Below the pieces are notes generated by a model. The model made no database searches, had not been told where the DNA came from, and saw nothing but the letters and a program-made list of their open reading frames with translations. Made by a program: the position numbers and the translations under genes. Shown one piece after another: positions 8,552 to 17,533 of a DNA stretch of 64,000 bases. How positions within the stretch are numbered: position 1 is the first letter of the stretch; each line of letters opens with the position of its first letter. Where the stretch lies: the NCBI RefSeq assembly GCF_902459535.1, contig NZ_LR699553.1, forward strand, positions 2,976,001 through 3,040,000, in the 5' to 3' direction. Source of the stretch: Paraburkholderia dioscoreae. Its GTDB lineage: Bacteria > Pseudomonadota > Gammaproteobacteria > Burkholderiales > Burkholderiaceae.

Positions 8552-11500
8552 TCAGCGCTGCATCGACTCCCACACCTTGTAGAGGCGCTTCACCGAAACC
8601 GGCATCGGCGTGCGCAATTCCTGCGCGAACAGCGAGATCCGCAGTTCCTCCAGCAGCCAGCGGAACTCCGACAGGCGCGGATCCAGCACGCCGCCGCGTT
8701 GCGCCACCGCGCGCTGATAGTTCTGCAGCAGCGGATGGAACTCGGCGAACTGTCGGGCGTCGCGCGCGGGGTCCGCCTTCAGCTTGTCGATGCGCAGCGC
8801 GATCCCTTTCAGATAGCGCGGGAAATGCGCCAGTTGCGGGTACGGCGTGTCGGCCACGAAGCGCTTGCCGATCAGCCCATCGAGCTGATTCTGCAGATCC
8901 GCATGCGCGGTCGTGAACGACTTCGCCTGCACCAGCTTTTTCGTCACGCCCGCGTATTCGCCGAGAATCTGCCCGACCAGGCGGGCAATTTCCTGAGCCA
9001 GCAACGTCAGACGGCTGCGGCCCTCGTCGCGGCGCGTGTGGAAACTGAGGTCGTCATCGGGTAACGGGTCTTGCAGACAGGCGCGGTCGAGCGCGGTGTC
9101 GATCAGTTGATCGCGCAACTCTTCCTGGGTGCCGCGCGGCATGAACTGCATCGCCATTTCGCGCAAGCCCGGCAGATTCTTTTCCAGATACTTGATCGGC
9201 TCCTTCAACTGCAACGCGAACAGCCGGCGCAATCCCGCGCGATGAATCCGCGCGGCTTCGTCGGGTGAATCGAACACTTCCACGTCGCAATGCGTGCCGC
9301 GATCCACCAATGCGGGATAACCGAACAGCGTCTGCCCGCCACGACGGATTTCGAGCAGTTCGGGCAATTTGCCGAAATTCCAGGTCGTCAGCTTTTCATA
9401 CAGCGCGGTGCCTTGCGCACCGGCTTGCGGCGCGGTCTGCGGGCCCGATGCGGGCGCGCCCTTGCCGCGCTGTGCCGCTGCGCCCGCGTGGCCGGACGCT
9501 TGCGACGGCGTTGCGACACCGCCGCCGCCCGCGTCCGCCAACGCCGCACCCGCCGCGCTCGATGCGATCTTCTGAAAATGCTGCTGCGCCTGGCCGCCGA
9601 GTTCGGCGCGCAGTTGCGACAGATTGCGGCCCATCGCGAGCTGACGCCCATGCTCGTCGACGATCTTGAAGTTCATGAACAGATGCGGCGGCAGCGTTTC
9701 GAGCTTGAAGTCCGACTGCTTCATCGCGACCTGCGTGTGCTCGCGAATATCGGCGATCAGCGACTCGAGCAAACCGCCCGCGCCGAAGCGCGGCCCGCTA
9801 TGCCGGTCGACGAAACCCGTCGCGTACTCGGGCAGCGGCACGCAATGACGGCGCAGTTTCTGCGGCAAGGACTTCAGCAGCAGTTGCGTCTTTTCCTTCA
9901 GCATGCCGGGCACGAGCCATTCGCAGCGGCGCGCATCGACCTGATTCAGCGCATACAGCGGCACGCCGAGCGTCACGCCGTCGCGCGGCGAACCCGGCTC
10001 GAAGTGATACGTGAGCGCCATGTCGACGCCCGCCATCGTCATCCGTTTCGGGAACAGGTCGGTGGTCACGCCGGCGGCTTCGTGCCGCATCAGATCGTCA
10101 CGCGACAGATACAGCAGGCGCAATTTGTCTTCGGGCTGGCCGCTCTTTTTCACCTCGTCGCGATACCAGCGCTCGAACGACGCGCCGGTGTAAATGCCCT
10201 TCGGCAGCGCCTGATCGTAGTAGGCAAAAATCAGTTCGTCGTCGACCAGCACGTCCTGGCGGCGCGACTTGTGTTCGAGCTGTTCGATATCGGCGAGCAG
10301 CTTGCGGTTGTGCGTGAAGAAAGCGAGCTTCGTATCGAACTCGCCTTCCACCAGCGCGCCGCGAATGAACAGCTCGCGGGCGCGCGCCGGATCCTGTTTA
10401 CCGAAGCTCACGCGCCGCCGGTGATAGATCGGCAGGCCATAAAGCACCGCGCGCTCGAAAGCGGAAACCTGTGCCGCGCGCTTCTCCCAATGCGGCTCGG
10501 AAAGCGACTTCTTCAACAGGTGCGGGCCGATCTTCTCGATCCACTCCGGCTCGATCTTCGCGATGCAGCGGGCGTATAGCCGGCTCGTCTCGACCAGTTC
10601 GGCGGCCATTACCCACTTGCCGGCTTTCTTCACCAACGCCGAGCCGGGCCACAGATAGAACTTGATGCCGCGCGCGCCGAGATAGTACGGTTCGTCGTCG
10701 GCCTTCAGGCCGATGTTGCCGAGCAAACCCGTCAGCAGTGCGAGATGGATCTGCTCGAAAGTCGCTTCCGCTTCGTTCAAACGCCAGCCATGTTCACGCA
10801 CCACCGTGAGCAGTTGCGAGTGCACGTCGCGCCATTCGCGCAGACGCAGTTGCGACAGGAAGTTCTTGCGGCATTCCTCGTGCAGTTGCTTGTTCGATTT
10901 CTTGTGCGTGATCGCTTCTTCGAACCAGTTCCAGATTTTCAGCCACTGGAGGAATTCCGAGCGCTCGTCGGCGAACCGGCGATGCGCCTGATCGGCCTGC
11001 TCCTGCGCTTCGATCGGCCGGTCGCGCGGATCCTGCACGGACAACGCACTCGCGATGATCAGCACTTCCTTCAGCGCCTGCTGGTCGCGAGCGGCCAGAA
11101 TCATCCGCCCCACGCGCGGGTCGAGCGGCAGGCGCGCGAGTTCGCGGCCGAGCGGCGTGAGCTGGTTGTCGTCGTCGACGGCGCCGAGTTCGTTGAGCAG
11201 TTGATAGCCGTCGGCGATCGCGCGGCCCGGTGGCGGCTCGATGAACGGGAACGTCTCGATCGCCGTCAGATGCAGCGACTTCATGCGCAGAATCACCGAG
11301 GCCAGCGACGAGCGCAGAATCTCCGGATCCGTGAAGCGCACGCGTCCCTGGTAGTCGCTTTCCTCGTACAGGCGAATGCAGATGCCGTCGGCGACCCGGC
11401 CGCAACGGCCGGCCCGCTGATTCGCGGCGGCCTGCGAGATCGACTCGACCTGCAACTGCTCGACCTTGTTGCGATACGAGTAGCGCTTCACCCGCGCGAG

Positions 11501-12886
11501 TCCGGTATCGACCACGTAGCGGATGCCCGGCACCGTCAGCGAGGTTTCGGCGACGTTGGTGGCCAGCACGATACGGCGCGCGTTCGACGTGCGGAACACG
11601 CGCTCCTGTTCGGCCGCGGAAAGCCGCGCGAACAGCGGCAGAATTTCCGTATGCGGCGGATGGTGCTTGCGCAGCGCCTCGGCGGCGTCGCGGATTTCGC
11701 GCTCGCCGGGCAGGAATACGAGCACGTCGCCCGGACCTTCGCGGCAGAGTTCGTCGACGGCATCGACGATGGCTTCCATCAGATCGCGATCGGTTTCGCG
11801 CTGGGTTTTCGGCCGCTCGCCACGCGACGCGGAAGACGACGCGCTGCCTTGCGCGGCCTTCACGGCGGGGCTGTCTTCCGCGACGGGCCGGTAGCGCACC
11901 TCGACCGGATAAAGCCGCCCGCTCACCTCGATCACCGGCGCGGGCTTGTCTTCGCTCCCGAAGTGACGCGCGAAACGGTCAGCGTCGATCGTCGCCGAGG
12001 TCACGATCAGTTTCAGATCGGGCCGCTTGACGAGAATTTCCTTCAGATAACCGAGCAGAAAGTCGATGTTCAGGCTGCGCTCGTGCGCCTCGTCGATGAT
12101 CAGCGTGTCATACGCCTTGAGCAGCGGATCGGTCTGCGTTTCGGCGAGCAGGATACCGTCGGTCATCAGCTTGACCGATGCGCCCGGCGACAGATTGTCG
12201 GTAAAGCGCACCTTGTAGCCGACCACCTCGCCGAACGGTGTGCCGAGTTCCTCGGCGATGCGGCGGCCCGTCGCCGACGCGGCGATCCGGCGCGGCTGCG
12301 TGTGGCCGATCAGACCGGAGCCGCCCGCGCCGAGCCCGCGGCCCAGTTCGAGGCAGATTTTCGGCAGCTGGGTGGTTTTACCGGAACCGGTCTCGCCGCA
12401 GACGATCACCACCTGATTCCGCGCGATGGCGCTCGCGATTTCCTCGCGGCGGCCCGACACGGGCAGCGCTTCAGGATAGGTGATGGGCGGAATCGGATTG
12501 GGCTCGACGAGACGCGGCGCGCGTGCAGCGCGTGGCGGACGCGGCGGCTGCGGTTCGCGGCGGTTCGCGCTACCCTCACCGCCTCGCTGCGACTGCCGGT
12601 CTTGCGGCGCACTCTCTGCTCGACTCAGGTGCTGGCCGGAACCACCACCTTCCTTGGCGCGTGGCGACTGCGACTCGCCGCTTCCCCGACGGGACGCGGC
12701 GCGGCCCGATTCACTTTTCAGCGCCTGCGCATTTTCCGCGGCGCGCCGCGATTCGCGCGCCGTATCCGGCGCGTTGCGTTCGGCGTCCTGCGCATTGCGG
12801 CGCTTCGCGTCGCCGGCCTTCGCCTGATCGGCGGCCGGCGCCGGATTCTCGTTCGCCGCAGCGGGACTTTTGGGTACATTCGACAT
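8552..12886 (-). CDS. hrpA: DEAH-box ATP-dependent RNA helicase HrpA
   Basis: A 1444-residue helicase. Residues 1-130 are a low-complexity basic/Ala/Pro extension. The helicase core follows, with Walker A GETGSGKT (164-171), DEAH at 265-268, SATI, and motif VI in QRAGRCGR. The HA2, OB-fold and long DUF3418 C-terminal regions of HrpA are all present. HrpA processes daa fimbrial mRNA in E. coli and rescues stalled ribosomes; it acts in the cytoplasm. The ATG at 12886 is only 23 bp from the divergent argA ATG and has no Shine-Dalgarno site. A TATAAT lies 8 nt upstream, suggesting a leaderless mRNA. Confidence 0.95.
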   Translation of the reverse strand: MSNVPKSPAAANENPAPAADQAKAGDAKRRNAQDAERNAPDTARESRRAAENAQALKSESGRAASRRGSGESQSPRAKEGGGSGQHLSRAESAPQDRQSQRGGEGSANRREPQPPRPPRAARAPRLVEPNPIPPITYPEALPVSGRREEIASAIARNQVVIVCGETGSGKTTQLPKICLELGRGLGAGGSGLIGHTQPRRIAASATGRRIAEELGTPFGEVVGYKVRFTDNLSPGASVKLMTDGILLAETQTDPLLKAYDTLIIDEAHERSLNIDFLLGYLKEILVKRPDLKLIVTSATIDADRFARHFGSEDKPAPVIEVSGRLYPVEVRYRPVAEDSPAVKAAQGSASSSASRGERPKTQRETDRDLMEAIVDAVDELCREGPGDVLVFLPGEREIRDAAEALRKHHPPHTEILPLFARLSAAEQERVFRTSNARRIVLATNVAETSLTVPGIRYVVDTGLARVKRYSYRNKVEQLQVESISQAAANQRAGRCGRVADGICIRLYEESDYQGRVRFTDPEILRSSLASVILRMKSLHLTAIETFPFIEPPPGRAIADGYQLLNELGAVDDDNQLTPLGRELARLPLDPRVGRMILAARDQQALKEVLIIASALSVQDPRDRPIEAQEQADQAHRRFADERSEFLQWLKIWNWFEEAITHKKSNKQLHEECRKNFLSQLRLREWRDVHSQLLTVVREHGWRLNEAEATFEQIHLALLTGLLGNIGLKADDEPYYLGARGIKFYLWPGSALVKKAGKWVMAAELVETSRLYARCIAKIEPEWIEKIGPHLLKKSLSEPHWEKRAAQVSAFERAVLYGLPIYHRRRVSFGKQDPARARELFIRGALVEGEFDTKLAFFTHNRKLLADIEQLEHKSRRQDVLVDDELIFAYYDQALPKGIYTGASFERWYRDEVKKSGQPEDKLRLLYLSRDDLMRHEAAGVTTDLFPKRMTMAGVDMALTYHFEPGSPRDGVTLGVPLYALNQVDARRCEWLVPGMLKEKTQLLLKSLPQKLRRHCVPLPEYATGFVDRHSGPRFGAGGLLESLIADIREHTQVAMKQSDFKLETLPPHLFMNFKIVDEHGRQLAMGRNLSQLRAELGGQAQQHFQKIASSAAGAALADAGGGGVATPSQASGHAGAAAQRGKGAPASGPQTAPQAGAQGTALYEKLTTWNFGKLPELLEIRRGGQTLFGYPALVDRGTHCDVEVFDSPDEAARIHRAGLRRLFALQLKEPIKYLEKNLPGLREMAMQFMPRGTQEELRDQLIDTALDRACLQDPLPDDDLSFHTRRDEGRSRLTLLAQEIARLVGQILGEYAGVTKKLVQAKSFTTAHADLQNQLDGLIGKRFVADTPYPQLAHFPRYLKGIALRIDKLKADPARDARQFAEFHPLLQNYQRAVAQRGGVLDPRLSEFRWLLEELRISLFAQELRTPMPVSVKRLYKVWESMQR

Positions 12887-12894
12887 GGGGGCGC

Positions 12895-12902
12895 ATTATA
12901 AT
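12895..12902. promoter_or_regulatory. Palindromic -10 box shared by hrpA and argA
   Basis: ATTATAAT reads as TATAAT on both strands. It leaves 7 nt to the argA ATG (12910) and 8 nt to the hrpA ATG (12886), so each predicted transcription start falls on or next to the start codon. The -35 regions are poor on both sides (TTGGGT at 12870-12875; TTGGGA on the other strand at 12916-12921). Confidence 0.65.
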
Positions 12903-12909
12903 CCCCGGC

Positions 12910-14298
12910 ATGAATTCCCAAACCGACCTCGTCCCCGCGCCCGCGAGCGCTCCGGCCCCCGCCGCAGCAACGGAAAACCTCGCACAGCACGCGCAATTCG
13001 TCGACTGGATGCGCTCAGTCGCCCCTTACATCCATGCGTTCCGTAACAAGACGTTCGTCGTCGGTTTCGGCGGCGAGGTGGTGCATCAGGGGCTCCTGAA
13101 TGCGCTCGTGTCCGACATCGCGCTCTTGCAGGCCATGGGCATCCAGATCGTGCTGGTGCATGGCTCGCGGCCGCAGGTCGAAGAACAGATGAGCCTGCAC
13201 GGCGTGGAATCCGAGTTTTCGCACGGCATGCGCATTACCGACGCGCGCGCGCTCGAGTCCGCGAAAGAGGCGGCAGGCGAAGTGCGTCTGGATATCGAGG
13301 CCGCGATCAGCCAGGGGTTGCCGAATACGCCAATGGCGCACGCGCACATCAGCGTGGTGTCGGGCAACTTCGTGACGGCGCGGCCGGTCGGCATTCTCGA
13401 CGGGGTCGATTTCGCCCACACCGGCGTAGTGCGCAAAATCGACGCCGATTCGATCCGCCACTCGCTGGCAAGCCGCAAGCTGGTGCTGCTCTCGCCGCTC
13501 GGCTTCTCGCCCACCGGTGAGGCCTTCAATCTGTCTATGGAAGACGTGGCGTCCGCCGCGGCAATCGCGCTGCGCGCCGACAAGATCGTGTTCCTGACCG
13601 AAACGCCCGGCCTGATGCAAGCCGGCGAAGACGGCCCCGAACTGGTGCGCGAACTGTCGCTCGACGACGCCTACAAGCTGCATGAAAGCGGCGAAGTCAC
13701 CGGCGACGCCGGCTTCTACCTGAAGCACTCGATCCGCGCCTGCCGCGGCGGCGTGGCGCGGGCGCACATCATCCCTTACGCGCTCGACGGCAGTCTGCTG
13801 CTCGAGCTGTTCCTGCACGACGGCGTGGGCACGATGATCTCGTACGAGAATCTGGAAAGCCTGCGCGAAGCCACGCCGGACGACGTCGGCGGCATTCTGG
13901 CGCTGATCGAGCCGCTCGAATCCGACGGCACGCTGGTGCGGCGAGGGCGTCACCAGATCGAACGCGACATCGACCATTTCTCGGTGATCGAGCACGATGG
14001 CGTGCTGTTCGGCTGCGCGGCGCTGTATCCGTACACACAGGAGCGCATCGGCGAAATGGCCTGCCTGACGGTCGCCCCCGAAGCGCAAGGCACCGGCGAC
14101 GGTGAGCGGCTGTTGAAGCGCATCGAGCAGCGCGCGCGGGCGCGCGGCCTGACGCGTATTTTCGTGCTCACCACGCGCACCGAGCACTGGTTCCTCAAAC
14201 GCGGCTTCGTCAAGGTCACGGTCGACGACCTGCCGGAAGACCGCCGCCGACTCTATAACTGGCAACGCAAGTCGCTCGTGCTGATGAAACAGCTCTGA
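12910..14298 (+). CDS. argA: N-acetylglutamate synthase
   Basis: A 462-residue two-domain enzyme. The amino-acid-kinase fold spans about residues 30-290, with VLVHGSRPQVEEQ in place of the kinase glycine loop and the KIDADSIRHSL segment. The GNAT acetyltransferase domain spans about 315-450, with the acetyl-CoA loop in APEAQGTGDGERLL. It makes N-acetylglutamate from glutamate and acetyl-CoA, the first step of arginine synthesis. ATG 12910 lacks a ribosome site and lies 7 nt from a TATAAT, so translation is probably leaderless. yggX follows after 55 bp and shares its terminator. Confidence 0.95.
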   Translation: MNSQTDLVPAPASAPAPAAATENLAQHAQFVDWMRSVAPYIHAFRNKTFVVGFGGEVVHQGLLNALVSDIALLQAMGIQIVLVHGSRPQVEEQMSLHGVESEFSHGMRITDARALESAKEAAGEVRLDIEAAISQGLPNTPMAHAHISVVSGNFVTARPVGILDGVDFAHTGVVRKIDADSIRHSLASRKLVLLSPLGFSPTGEAFNLSMEDVASAAAIALRADKIVFLTETPGLMQAGEDGPELVRELSLDDAYKLHESGEVTGDAGFYLKHSIRACRGGVARAHIIPYALDGSLLLELFLHDGVGTMISYENLESLREATPDDVGGILALIEPLESDGTLVRRGRHQIERDIDHFSVIEHDGVLFGCAALYPYTQERIGEMACLTVAPEAQGTGDGERLLKRIEQRARARGLTRIFVLTTRTEHWFLKRGFVKVTVDDLPEDRRRLYNWQRKSLVLMKQL

Positions 14299-14353
14299 GC
14301 GGCCCTATCTATAGCGACTGTCGCCCCCACACCGATTCCAGGAGAAGCACAGC

Positions 14354-14626
14354 ATGACTCGTATGGTTCAATGCGCGAAGCTCGGCAAGGAAGCCGAAGG
14401 CCTCGATTTCCCGCCGCTGCCCGGCGAACTCGGCAAGCGGATCTACGAAAGCATTTCGAAGGAAGCCTGGCAGGCCTGGTTGAAGCAGCAAACCATGCTG
14501 ATCAACGAAAACCGCCTGAACATGGCCGATCCGCGCGCACGTCAATACCTGATGAAGCAGACCGAAAAGTTCTTCTTCGGTGAAGGCGCGGACACGGCGC
14601 AGGGTTACGTGCCGCCGTCGGCGTAA
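14354..14626 (+). CDS. yggX: Probable Fe(II)-trafficking / oxidative damage protection protein
   Basis: A 90-residue protein starting TRMVQCAKLGKEAEGLDFPP, with the conserved Cys7 and the ISKEAWQAWLKQQTMLINE helix of the YggX family. Family members protect iron-sulfur clusters from superoxide and may move ferrous iron. The length matches the family. CAGGAG at 14340-14345 gives a good ribosome site. It lies 55 bp after argA on the same strand and is followed by a strong terminator, so it forms the end of an argA-yggX unit. Confidence 0.95.
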   Translation: MTRMVQCAKLGKEAEGLDFPPLPGELGKRIYESISKEAWQAWLKQQTMLINENRLNMADPRARQYLMKQTEKFFFGEGADTAQGYVPPSA

Positions 14627-14660
14627 TCTAACGCTTGCGCGCTTCAGGCTGCATCAGCGG

Positions 14661-14688
14661 AATCCGCGCCCCGTGCGCGGATTTTTTT
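14661..14688 (+). terminator. Intrinsic terminator of argA-yggX
   Basis: AATCCGCGC-CCCGT-GCGCGGATT forms a 9-bp stem with a 5-nt loop and ends in a run of seven T (14682-14688). It lies 35 bp after the yggX stop. Confidence 0.92.
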
Positions 14689-14880
14689 CGCCTGCGCTGC
14701 CGGAAATCATCCCATCGATCAGGCGGCGTTCGGCTGGCCACTCGTCGCCGTGGGGAAATTCTCCAAACGGTACATTTCGAACCATTTTTAAGCCGTGTCT
14801 CCAGACGGCCAGGATCGCCCCAATCCTACGCCCCGCAAGGGATTGAACGTCCTTGCCAAGGCCTCCGCCCGGCACCGGGT

Positions 14881-14910
14881 TTGCACGATCCTCCGTCATC
14901 GTGCTATCAT
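14881..14910 (+). promoter_or_regulatory. Sigma-70 promoter with long leader to the MFS gene
   Basis: TTGCAC (14881-14886), an 18-bp spacer and TATCAT (14905-14910, within GCTATCAT) make a good housekeeping promoter. The start would be near 14917, which leaves about 417 nt before the transporter ATG at 15334, or could drive a separate small RNA. Confidence 0.6.
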
Positions 14911-14916
14911 GTGCAC

Positions 14917-15333
14917 CGTTCCAACAGCATTTCACCTACATTCACGTTCTCTTCAATCTGGCGCGAAGTGAGTGCGCCGGACCGAATCGAACAGTTTTTA
15001 TACAAGAAGGCTTGTCGGTCGTTTCCCGTTTCATGCCACCGCATGAGCGGCGAATACAGCACCGGCCTTTTTCGTTTCAAGCCTTCCGGCGGCGCGTGGG
15101 CCAGCTTTCAGCCACCCGGCGCCCTCATGCATCTGCCCCCCTTCCACGGCCACGCAGGTGCAACAGTCAGCACAATCTAGACGAGTGTTTTTTCGCGACC
15201 TGTCTCGCGAGGCACGGGCGTTCTGTTTTCCATCCCGCCCAGCTCTGTCGCCCTTGAATGGCGAGGGAGACGCTTTCGCCTTGCTCGCGACATTGCACTT
15301 CCCAGCAACCGTGGCGGAACGTTCACGTGCATC
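14917..15333 (+). ncRNA. Structured leader (or small RNA) before the MFS gene
   Basis: No convincing protein gene is seen between 14690 and 15333. Downstream of the promoter several stems can be drawn: GGCGC/GCGCC (14960-14978); ACAAG-AAGG-CTTGT (15002-15015), which stacks on GACCG/CGGTC (14980-14984 with 15016-15020); CGCGA/TCGCG (15194-15209), preceded by six T; and GGCGA/TCGCC near 15260-15280. I do not recognise a known riboswitch class. It may be a regulatory leader or an independent RNA. Confidence 0.35.
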
Positions 15334-16836
15334 ATGAGTTTCGTCGCAGTCATTGGAGTTTTCACCTTGACCGCTTCCAGCAACGGCTTCTGGCGACACC
15401 ACAAAGAAGAACAACGCCTCTCTCTGGACGACATCACCGTCGTCGACAAATCTCTCCTCAAGCGGGCCGTCGGCGCGATGGCGCTCGGCAACGCAATGGA
15501 ATGGTTCGATTTCGGCGTGTACAGCTATATCGCCGTCACGCTCGGCAAAGTGTTCTTTCCGTCGTCGAGTCCGTCCGCCCAGTTGCTCGCCACCTTCGGC
15601 ACGTTCGCCGCGGCGTTTCTCGTGCGGCCGGTCGGCGGCATGGTGTTCGGGCCGCTCGGCGACCGCATCGGCCGTCAGCGCGTGCTGGCCATGACCATGA
15701 TCATGATGGCGCTCGGCACGTTCGCGATCGGTCTGATCCCGAGCTACGCGACCATCGGCATTTTCGCGCCGGTGCTGCTGCTGGTTGCGCGTCTGGTGCA
15801 AGGCTTCTCGACCGGCGGCGAGTACGGCGGCGCGGCGACCTTCATCGCCGAATTCTCGACCGACAAGCGCCGCGGTTTCATGGGCAGCTTTCTCGAGTTC
15901 GGTACGCTGATCGGCTATGTACTCGGCGCGGGCACGGTGGCCGTGCTGACCGCGACGCTGCCGAACGACGCGCTGCTGTCGTGGGGCTGGCGTGTGCCGT
16001 TCCTGATCGCGGGTCCGCTGGGCCTGGTGGGTCTGTATATCCGGATGAAGCTCGAAGAAACGCCCGCGTTCAGGAAGCAGGCCGAGCAGCGCGAAGCGGA
16101 AGACAAGGCGTTGCCAAGGCAATCGTTCCGCGAATTGCTCATGCAGCAATGGAAGCCGCTGCTGCTATGCGTCGGCCTCGTGCTGATCTTCAACGTCACT
16201 GATTACATGGCGCTTTCGTATCTGCCGAGCTATCTGTCGGCCACGCTGCACTTCAACGAAACGCACGGCCTGTTCCTCGTGCTGCTCGTGATGGCATTGA
16301 TGATGCCCATGACGCTCGCCGCCGGCCGCCTGTCCGACACGATCGGCCGCAAGCCGGTGATGCTGTTCGGTTGCGTGGGTCTGTTCGCGCTGTCGATTCC
16401 CGCCCTGCTGCTGATCCGCATGGGCACGGTGCTGCCGGTGTTCGGCGGCCTGATGATTCTCGGCGTGCTGCTGTCGTGCTTTACCGGCGTGATGCCGTCG
16501 GCGTTGCCGGCGCTGTTCCCGACCAGAATCCGCTACGGCGCGCTCGCCATCGGCTTCAATATCTCGGTGTCGCTGTTCGGCGGTACGACGCCGCTCGTCA
16601 CGGCGTGGCTGGTCGAGCGCACCGGCAATCTGATGATGCCCGCGTACTACCTGATGGGCGCGTCGTTGATCGGCATCGTCTCGGTGATGGCGCTGCGCGA
16701 AACCGCCCGCAAGCCGCTGCCCGGCTCGGGCCCGTGCGTGGCGACGCGCGCGGAAGCGCATGCCGTGCTGCGCGGCGAGCGTGAAGCCGAAGAGATGGAT
16801 GAAGGTTATGCGGCAACGGCCACGGCGCGAGCCTGA
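15334..16836 (+). CDS. MFS transporter, metabolite:H+ symporter (ProP-like) family
   Basis: A 500-residue, 12-helix permease. It has the MHS hallmarks NAMEWFDFGVYSY, GDRIGRQRVL (motif A) and LVQGFSTGGEYGGA, a second motif-A-like loop GRLSDTIGRKPVM, and the domain duplication of the MFS. Relatives import proline/betaine, ketoglutarate or other small carboxylates with protons; the substrate is not predictable here. The C-terminal coiled coil of osmosensory ProP is absent. ATG 15334 is used, though a TTG at 15367 also precedes the conserved part and neither has a strong ribosome site. A bidirectional hairpin terminator follows. Confidence 0.88.
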   Translation: MSFVAVIGVFTLTASSNGFWRHHKEEQRLSLDDITVVDKSLLKRAVGAMALGNAMEWFDFGVYSYIAVTLGKVFFPSSSPSAQLLATFGTFAAAFLVRPVGGMVFGPLGDRIGRQRVLAMTMIMMALGTFAIGLIPSYATIGIFAPVLLLVARLVQGFSTGGEYGGAATFIAEFSTDKRRGFMGSFLEFGTLIGYVLGAGTVAVLTATLPNDALLSWGWRVPFLIAGPLGLVGLYIRMKLEETPAFRKQAEQREAEDKALPRQSFRELLMQQWKPLLLCVGLVLIFNVTDYMALSYLPSYLSATLHFNETHGLFLVLLVMALMMPMTLAAGRLSDTIGRKPVMLFGCVGLFALSIPALLLIRMGTVLPVFGGLMILGVLLSCFTGVMPSALPALFPTRIRYGALAIGFNISVSLFGGTTPLVTAWLVERTGNLMMPAYYLMGASLIGIVSVMALRETARKPLPGSGPCVATRAEAHAVLRGEREAEEMDEGYAATATARA

Positions 16837-16888
16837 GCATAGGCTGAGTCACGGTTGGCGCAAGGGTTGTCCGTGAGTTGTACGAGTG

Positions 16889-16918
16889 CGGGCCGGCAAA
16901 TCTGTCGGCCCGTTCTTT
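16889..16918. terminator. Terminator between convergent MFS and phosphodiesterase genes
   Basis: CGGGCCG (16889-16895) pairs with CGGCCCG (16906-16912), with a 10-nt loop, followed by TTCTTT on the plus strand. It abuts the stop codon of the minus-strand gene at 16917. Confidence 0.75.
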
Positions 16919-17405
16919 ATGGCATCAGTGAATCGAAGCTTGCGGTTACGCTCGCCCCTTCGACGATCAGGATTGCAGCCGAAACCGGCAGTTTGAAGCG
17001 CCGTGGCCCGGCACTGCCCGGATTGACGAACAGCACGTTGTCGCGCTCGCTGATCGACGGCTTGTGCGAGTGGCCGGTCACCACCACGCCGATACCCTCG
17101 CTGCGCGGATCGGTGCCCACGTCGGCGATGTCGTGCACGACGAGAATCGTCACCTGCTGCACGGTCAACGTGGCGTGCGTCGGCAACGATGCGGCCCAGT
17201 CGCCGGTGTCGTTGTTGCCCCGCACGGCCGTGACCGGCGCAATCTGCCTGAGCGCTTCGAGCACGGCTTCGTTGCAGATATCGCCTGCGTGAATGATCGC
17301 GTCGCAACCCGCCAGATATTGCAATGCCTCGGGGCGTACGAGGTTGTGCGTGTCGGAGATCAGGCCGACTCTTGTGCGTGTGGATGGTCGATTGCGCGAA
17401 GTCAT
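16917..17405 (-). CDS. YfcE/MJ0936-family metallophosphoesterase
   Basis: A 162-residue phosphodiesterase-type protein. Metal-binding motifs are in order: SDTH (17-20), HAGD (39-42), GNND (63-66), then H in LVVHD and GHSH in VVTGHSHKP. This is the calcineurin-like fold of small YfcE/MJ0936 phosphodiesterases with unknown natural substrate. The ATG at 17405 starts close to the first motif and matches family length. An upstream extension to 17486 has no family character. No strong ribosome site is visible. Confidence 0.87.
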   Translation of the reverse strand: MTSRNRPSTRTRVGLISDTHNLVRPEALQYLAGCDAIIHAGDICNEAVLEALRQIAPVTAVRGNNDTGDWAASLPTHATLTVQQVTILVVHDIADVGTDPRSEGIGVVVTGHSHKPSISERDNVLFVNPGSAGPRRFKLPVSAAILIVEGASVTASFDSLMP

Positions 17406-17533
17406 GTCGGCAGTATCGGGCAAATGAGCGGAGCGTGTGCGCGGTCGTTTTGCTTGAAGAGGCGTGCCGTGTGTTTCGAATCGCAACTACGGAGTGCGAT
17501 GAACCGCGCTAAGCCGCAGTTCATCAAGCACGC

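Noticed and set aside
10745..12901. 718-residue open frame antisense to hrpA
   Set aside because: Arg/Gln/Asp-rich translation typical of antisense GC-rich frames; hrpA on the other strand is fully accounted for by motifs.
15194..15209. Known riboswitch in the MFS leader
   Set aside because: Stems are visible but no conserved core of a riboswitch class I know could be matched.
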